From NCBI GenBank assembly GCA_018398585.1, contig JAGTTD010000005.1, positions 14,373,355 through 14,437,354 of the forward strand: 64,000 nucleotides of DNA, given 5' to 3'. Numbering within the stretch: the stretch's first letter is position 1; the number at the start of each line of letters is the position of its first letter. A model generated the notes under the pieces. That model made no database searches. It had not been told where the DNA came from and saw only the letters and a list, made by a program, of their open reading frames with translations. Shown piece after piece: positions 57,904 to 64,000 of this stretch. The DNA is from Simmondsia chinensis (lineage: Eukaryota > Streptophyta > Magnoliopsida > Caryophyllales > Simmondsiaceae). The translations under genes and the position numbers were made by a program.

Positions 57904-59131
57904 ACTCTGATTATTTGTGATGTGTACGAGGTCATTGATTGACATAATTGAAAAACATGCTTCAGATATTAATTTATGATGGGATCATGTAAACGTATAA
58001 TGCAATCATTGTTGAATATATTCGTGTAAATTGTTATATATTTAATTGATTGTTTAAATTTCAAAATTCAATTAAATGAATGTATTCATCAATATTCGTG
58101 TAGTTTTTGTTTATGGTTATGAAAAAAGGATTTGTATGATAGGTTAAATTCTTCGTATACTTATGTAATTGGATTAGATAAAATTAATTTATACAATGAG
58201 ATTATAGTTGATTAAAATACGAAAAATTTATTTCAAATCAAAAACCAAAAAAATTTAGTAGACCTACTGATATAACTATTGACGTTAGCGAGCTTGACGT
58301 CATCTGCCGACCTTCAACCATGATGTCAGCAGCTAATGTCAGACAATAAAAAAAGTTTTTTTAATAGTTTTAGAATTGGATTCTAAAAGGGATTATATGA
58401 TAATCAATACATTTTCAAAAAGAGTTTAGAAAATAATTAGAGTCTTACCTTGATACAATAGGAGTTTTAATGGCATGATTGCTTGTAGTCAATAATTTAA
58501 TTAGTCCTAATTAGATTACGATAGTAATTTAATTATTCTCTTTATATTGTTTCAATTAGGTTATGAGATCTCTTAAGGTGAATAAAATCCACAAATTTGT
58601 TTTAAAAATCAAGTGGGAGCGAAGTTCAAAGGTTGAAAATTCATGGTCTCCATTATTAGTCTAACAGAATAGTAAGTCTGCATTACTCCTCGAGGAGACT
58701 GTTGATCTATGGAATACAGGGTTAGACTTCTAGTAGGATGAACTGAAGTTCAAGCAATCAAATGAGGCCATGCCGACATCGAGTATTTCGAGACCTTGTA
58801 TGGATGTTCAGGTAATGGCTTAAACTTGACTAAAATATTACATTAGCCTCCCCGAGGGGCTCTGATGTACTATTTTGGAGACTAAGGACATAATGGTGTA
58901 TAATGATATTTAGTATAGATTTTACAAGAAAATATTATAATAGAGAAACGTCTAAGCTTGTTGTAGCTTTGCCGATGGGAAGTACTGAGTGGATAGTTTG
59001 GATCATCGTTGCTTTTGTAATAATAAGTGCAGTGGTACCTAATTAATAATTATTGCTAAATTTTTATAGAAATAACGTCATAGTTAAATGCATGACTTAA
59101 ATGGTTTATTTTACATGTTTTCAGTATAATC
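57904..59131 (+). other. Untranslated leader of plus copia
   Basis: No coding content. Contains CAAGTGGGAGCGAAGTTCAA and CATGGTCTCCATTATTAGTC (about 58610-58660), shared with the minus copia leader. A TTTTCAG at 59119-59123 just before the gag ATG may be a splice acceptor; that is inference. Confidence 0.7.
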
Positions 59132-62100
59132 ATGACAACGGCTAGTGCATTGCATTCCATATTAAAGGACAACCTCTTTACTCGACCAAATTACCCAAAC
59201 TAGAAAATGAACCTAAATATTGTGCTAATCCACAAGAGACATAAATTATTGTTAACTAAACCATGTCCTCCAGTGCCTACTAATAATGCCACTGCTACTT
59301 TTAACGAACGTTATGACCTCTAGATTAAGTCCAATGATTTAACCTGATGTCATATCTTGGCTTTCGTGTTTAACGCTCTAAAGCATAAGATGCTTGAGAT
59401 AAAGATAGCAGTGGAAATGAAAGAACATCTTAAGAAGATGTTCGGTGGCTAAGATAGAGTAGCATGACAAGAGCTTACGAGAAAGCTCATGCTAATGAAA
59501 ATGCCTGAAAGAATTCCAATTCAGGAACATGTTTTAAAAATGATGACTTATCTAAACGAACAGGAATTCCTTGGTGCAAAGATTTATAATTAATCTTAAC
59601 AAGAAATGATACTCAGCTTCTTGGTAGAGTCCTTCACTCAGTTCAGGTTGCAGTATGCAATGAAGAATAAGAATTATTCATTGCCTGATTTGATGAAGGA
59701 GCTGCAGTAGTTGAGAAGGTGATGAGGGCTAAGGGGACTGTCCACTAAACCCAAGCACCCTGAATGGGGAATAGGAAACCATCTAAGAGAAAGTTTGGAA
59801 ACAAGAAGGACAAGGGCAAAGCTAGTAGTGTAGCAGATGAAAAAGAAACCTTCAGTAGGAGAAAAGTGCTTCTTCTATGGGGAGGATAGCCAGTAGAAGA
59901 GGAACTGCTCGGAGTAATTAGCAAGTCCTTTTGCTAAGACGTAGAAACCATTAGAATAAGGTATGGAGATATTTTATTTGATTGTGTCATGTGTAATTGA
60001 CTGTCCACTAGGATCTTGGTATATGGACTTAGGTATAACTGACTATGTCTGCAATATGTTGTAGGGACTCAAGTTGACCAGGAACCAACATGATGGAGAG
60101 CTGCACCTGACCATAGGAGATGGGAGGCAACTTTCATGTTAGCTTAGTATTTAAAAGTAGAGTTTTAATTTTAAAGAACTGTCTTTATGTACATGCGTTA
60201 TGCAGGAATTTGATTTTTGCATCACGATTGATCGATGATGGATATTTAGTTAAGTTTGGGATTATTTTTTTGTTCTGCATAATAAAACCTTTATTTGCAA
60301 AGGTACTATTGTCCATGGTTTATTTATTTTGATGCCTAATCAAAACTCTATTGACTGCATGTTTGAATCTAATACTACTAAACTAATTGTACATCTTAAA
60401 AGAAAAAAACCATAAAATTGATAATGTCTTCAAATGGCACCAATATCTTGGTCATATGAATTCTAGTACGATCCAAAGACAAATAAATGAAGGATTATTT
60501 GAGTCTTTAGACTTTAAGTCCTTACCAATCTGCAAAATCCTACATAGAGGAAAATATGACTAAGTTTGTCTTTAAAAGTAAAGGCAATAGAGTTGGTGAC
60601 GTGCTTGAGCTAGTTCACACATATATATGTAGACCAATGAATCTTCAGGTGAGAGAAGGCTATGATTATTTCATCACCTTCACTAATGATTACTCAAGGT
60701 ACGATTATGTTTACTTGATGCAACAGAAGTATGACTCTTTTGAAAAGTTCAGAGAGTTGAAGGCTAAAGTCGAGAGTCAGACGAGTAAACATATCAAACC
60801 ACTTCGATCGAATCGATGTGGTGAGTAATGTTTAGGAGAGTTTCTAGATTTCCAAGTTGCAAGTGGGATTAGACCTCAGTTTTCTGCGCTGATACACTGC
60901 AGTAGAATAGCATTGCAGAAAGGAGAAATAAAACATTGTTAGAGATGATAATGTCCATGATGAGTCATGCTACTTTACCTATCTCATTTTGGGATTATGC
61001 CTTAGAAGCTCCTGCTTACATTCTTAATTTGGTTCCTACAAAATCGGTTCTCAAAATACCTATGGAATTATGGACCGAGCACAAGTTCAATATAAGATAT
61101 CTTCACATTTGAGGATTTTCAACACATGTATTTAAAAAGAACCCAGACAAGTTGGAGTTTAAAACAAAAGGGTGTGTGTTTGTAGGCCACCCTAGGTGGT
61201 ACAAAAAATGGTCTTTTCTATAGTCCTTCAGACCAAAAGGTTCTTGCTCACACAAATGCCAGAGTTTGGGAGGAGGAATTTTTAATGGACTACAGAAGTA
61301 AAAGACAAATAGTGTTAGAGGAATTAATTGAGAATGATGCTACTTCTAAACAACTTGATATGTCTCAAGACCAAGTAGGTATATTGGATAAACCCGTGGT
61401 TCATTTGAGACAATTCCTATCATGTTGGAGCCTCGACGCAGTGGAAGGATTGTCAGGAAACCTCATAGAAACATGTATGGTGCCTTAATGGTTGAATTAG
61501 ATGATGTACCTAATCCTCTTACTTATGGCGTGGCGCTTGATAGCAAGGATGATAACCAATGGCTCTTAGCAATGTGAGCTGAGATACAATCTATACGTTC
61601 TAATTGAGTCTAGTATCTTGTAAAGGCGCTACCTAGCATTAAGCCCATTGGTTGTAAGTGGGTCTACAAGAGGAATAGAGGAGAGGATGGAAAAGTAGAG
61701 GCCTTCATGGAAAAACTGGTTGCTAAGGGTTTTATCTAAAAAAAGGTGTCAATTATAATGAGACCTTCTGACAAGTAGTCATGTTAAAGTCCATTAGGAT
61801 AGTCTTATGTATAACAGCTCATTTTGATTATGAGATATGGAAAATGGGTGTAAAGATGGCCTTTTTGATGGCAAAACATCTATCTGGTGCAACTAGGCGG
61901 GTTCATTAGTAAAAATCAGAAGCATATTGTATGCAAACTGGAAAGGTCTATTTATGGACTCAAACAAGCACCTTGCTCATGGAATAAGAGATTCAATGAA
62001 GCAATTAAATTCTACGGTTTTGTTCAATTAGTTGATGAACTGTGTGTGTACAAACATAACATAGAGAAAGCAGTGACTTTCTTGCTATTGTCTGTGGATG

Positions 62101-63070
62101 ACATCCTATTCATTAGGAGCGATGTGGGAGTTTTATCAGTTATTAAATTTTGGTTGTCAAATTAGTTTGATATGAAACACCTGGGAGAAGGCAACTATAT
62201 CCTTGGGATTAAGATTTTGGGTGATCATAAGAATAGGTTGCTGGATGTGCCTTAGGTTGCCTGCTTAGATAAGGTGTTGTCTAAGTTTAAAACTGCGGAC
62301 TCCAAGGACGGTTTATTTCCCTTAATGCATGGAGTGCCTCTTTCTTTAGAACAATTTCCTATGACATCCCAAGAGAAAGAATTATGAGAAATATTCCATA
62401 TGCTTCGGTTATGGGAAGCCTTATAAATGCTGTGTTATGTACTATACCTAATATCAATTTTACTATTTGTATGGTGAGTAGATCTCAATGTAATCCAGGT
62501 ACAATTCACTGGATGGCAGCGAAGAATATGCTTTAGCACTTAAGAAGGATTAGAGATTATATGTTAGTTTTTCATTGTGATGAGCTAATTCCAGTGGGCT
62601 AATCTGACTTAGGTTTTTAGTTAGACATGGATGCTAGATGTTCGACATCTAGCTATGTCTTTACCCTCGCTGGTGGGGCCATAAGTTTGAGGAGTGTAAA
62701 GTAGACTTGTATTGCTGACTTCACCATAGAAGCTGAATATGTGGTAGCTTCAGAAGCTGCCAAGGGGATTTGTTGGCTAAGGAAGTTCCTTATGGATATT
62801 GAGATAACAAAGAAGGGGATTACACCTGTTGCCACTTATTGTGGCAATTTGGGTGTGGCAGCTAACTCTAAGGAACCCAAGAAGCACAATTGGTCCAATC
62901 ATATTGAAAGAAAGTGTAATCGCATTCAGGACCATGTGGAGAAAGGGGGGAGCCCAATTTTGAAGATAGATACCTCAGGAAACTTAGCAGATCCTTTTAC
63001 AAAAACATTGATTTATAAGTCGTTCAAGTCACATTTAGATAGGATGCGAATGTGTTGTATGGCAAACTAA
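59132..63070 (+). pseudogene. Plus copia gag-pol remnant
   Basis: Gag from ATG 59132 (ALHSILKDNLFTRPNYP) with stops, then a decayed knuckle (about 59870-59920). Protease near 60018: WYMDLGITDYVCN, catalytic DSG changed to DLG. Integrase: WHQYLGHMNSSTIQRQINEG, LVHTYICRPMNLQVREGYDY (D to Y), FTNDYSRYDYVYLM and PLRSNRCGE (D to N). RT from about 61640: KPIGCKWVYKRNRGEDGKVE, VCKLERSIYGLKQAPCSWNK, then SVDDILFIRSDVG (DD kept, 62097-62102). RNase H: GYTDSDFQ-equivalent region decayed, TIEAEYVVASEAAKGICWLR, NSKEPKKHNWSNHIERK and NLADPFTKTL, ending at the stop 63068-63070. Multiple frameshifts; the enzyme set is non-functional. Confidence 0.88.
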
Positions 63071-63090
63071 GTCTTGGAAAAGGGGGAGAT

Positions 63091-64000
63091 TGTTAGAGCT
63101 GGTGTCCTAGAAAACCCAATATATGTAAACATTTTATTAGTAAATGAAAGTTGTTTATTATTTTCATTTATTTAATTTACATGTCTTTATATATGTGATG
63201 TTGTTCTCTTTCAAAGCACATACCATGAGATGGACAAAATCCTTAAATAACATTTGGGATATCTATTTTTAGTGAATAATGAAATTATACCACAAATGAA
63301 CTAAATAATAAGAATGTTATTTAATAATTAATTCATGGTTGGTGATGAGCTTGGGCTACTTGTCTGTAAAGACTATAACATGACATTTAGATAAGTTATC
63401 TTGGTTATATGGATAGCGATCCAGGATGTTGTGCTAGTGTATTACAATGAGATTGTTACAATGAACAGGACCATGTGATTTGCTCGTTTATGTACTATTA
63501 TCAAAAGTAGACAACTCATACGCTTTGCTTATACAATGACTCAATCCGGGAAATAGTCTGAACTCGTGCATGGAATGTTAATTGCTTTGATGTGCTAAAA
63601 GGATGAGATTATTAAGGCTAACTAGGATCTTATGTTCATTGGGCAGTTGCATGAAGTGTGATTGGAACCGGTTTTTTAATAGGAATCTACGTGAAATGTC
63701 CACTTAGTTGATTTGTATGTATTCAAATTGATTTTAGATACTTTGGCGACAACATTCCTCATGTTGGGCATTTGGAATCAATACAAAAGTATTTTTCTGT
63801 GTCAGTGAATTATTCGAAAAGGGCGTATTATGAACTAACAAGGAAATGCAAGAACGAATGACAATAGTAGTTTAAGTTATTTTTCTCTTGGACATTTATT
63901 AGAGGGGTCAATTGTCAGTAAACTGTTACAACAAAATTGAACGAGTAAATTTATTTATTTTTAGAGTGTAGTAAAACTCATTAGTGGAATTAATTTTTAT
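63091..64000 (+). repeat. 3' LTR of plus copia, partial
   Basis: Matches 55028 onward, and lacks the TIR insertion, giving an empty site near 63917-63930. Confidence 0.88.

Larger units (their letters stand above)
55028..64000 (+). mobile_element. Long-LTR Ty1/copia retrotransposon, runs off the window
   Basis: 5' LTR 55028-57886 starts TGTTAGAACTGGTGTC; 3' LTR starts at 63091 with TGTTAGAGCTGGTGTC and continues past the end. TGGTATCGGAGC (57889-57900) is the primer site; AAAAGGGGGAGA (63078-63089) the polypurine tract. Gag-pol remnants run from 59132 to 63070. Without the 1038-bp TIR insertion the 5' LTR is about 1.82 kb, similar to the minus copia LTR. The far target duplication is outside the window. 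Confidence 0.9.

Overview
This is a plant nuclear window, most likely from a flowering plant and probably a eudicot. The evidence is AT-rich DNA, Au-like SINE fragments, plant-type Ty1/copia, Ty3/gypsy and Athila-like LTR retrotransposons, CACTA and Mutator-like DNA transposons, and MITEs. I found no intact host gene, tRNA, rRNA or CRISPR array. The window is a nest of broken transposable elements; the only host-derived coding pieces I can argue for were captured by transposons.

Layout: 1-3.3 kb holds two SINE fragments, a LINE-derived RNase H/zinc-ribbon remnant and a MITE. 3.85-7.74 kb is a complete CACTA element (TSD TAA) carrying a fragment of what looks like a plant amidohydrolase gene. 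7.77-13.05 kb is a minus-strand gypsy-like element (TSD CTAGG) whose gag has a PTB-like RRM; a plus-strand copia element is nested in it. 13.30-13.87 kb is a Mutator-like MITE. 13.91-18.91 kb is a second CACTA family (TSD ATA) with phased palindromic subterminal arrays. 19.48-20.11 kb is a TRIM-like element (TSD AAATA). 21.76-30.20 kb is a decayed gypsy element with a better preserved chromovirus-like gypsy in its leader. 32.4-42.6 kb is a minus-strand long-LTR copia split by a gag-only RRM element at 36.24-38.99 kb (TSD CATCT). 42.71-45.52 kb is a Mutator-like element enclosing half of a CACTA element. 45.5-46.5 kb holds two tandem copies of a copia leader. 47.59-54.85 kb is an Athila-like deletion derivative (TSD GTAGG). 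55.03 kb to the end is a plus-strand copia of the same long-LTR family, with a TIR element in its 5' LTR.

How it fits together: almost every coding frame is inactivated. In the best preserved pol (22.8-26.2 kb) the reading frame is continuous and broken only by seven nonsense codons, most consistent with C-to-T or G-to-A change, as expected for methylated silent DNA. Nesting gives relative ages: RRM gypsy before inner copia; outer gypsy before inner gypsy; minus copia before the gag-only RRM element; plus copia before the TIR element in its LTR. The most interesting signals are the RRM gag shared by two otherwise different LTR elements, the captured gene fragment in CACTA, a recombinant gypsy with a 123-bp flanking duplication, and the strictly phased 40-bp palindrome array.
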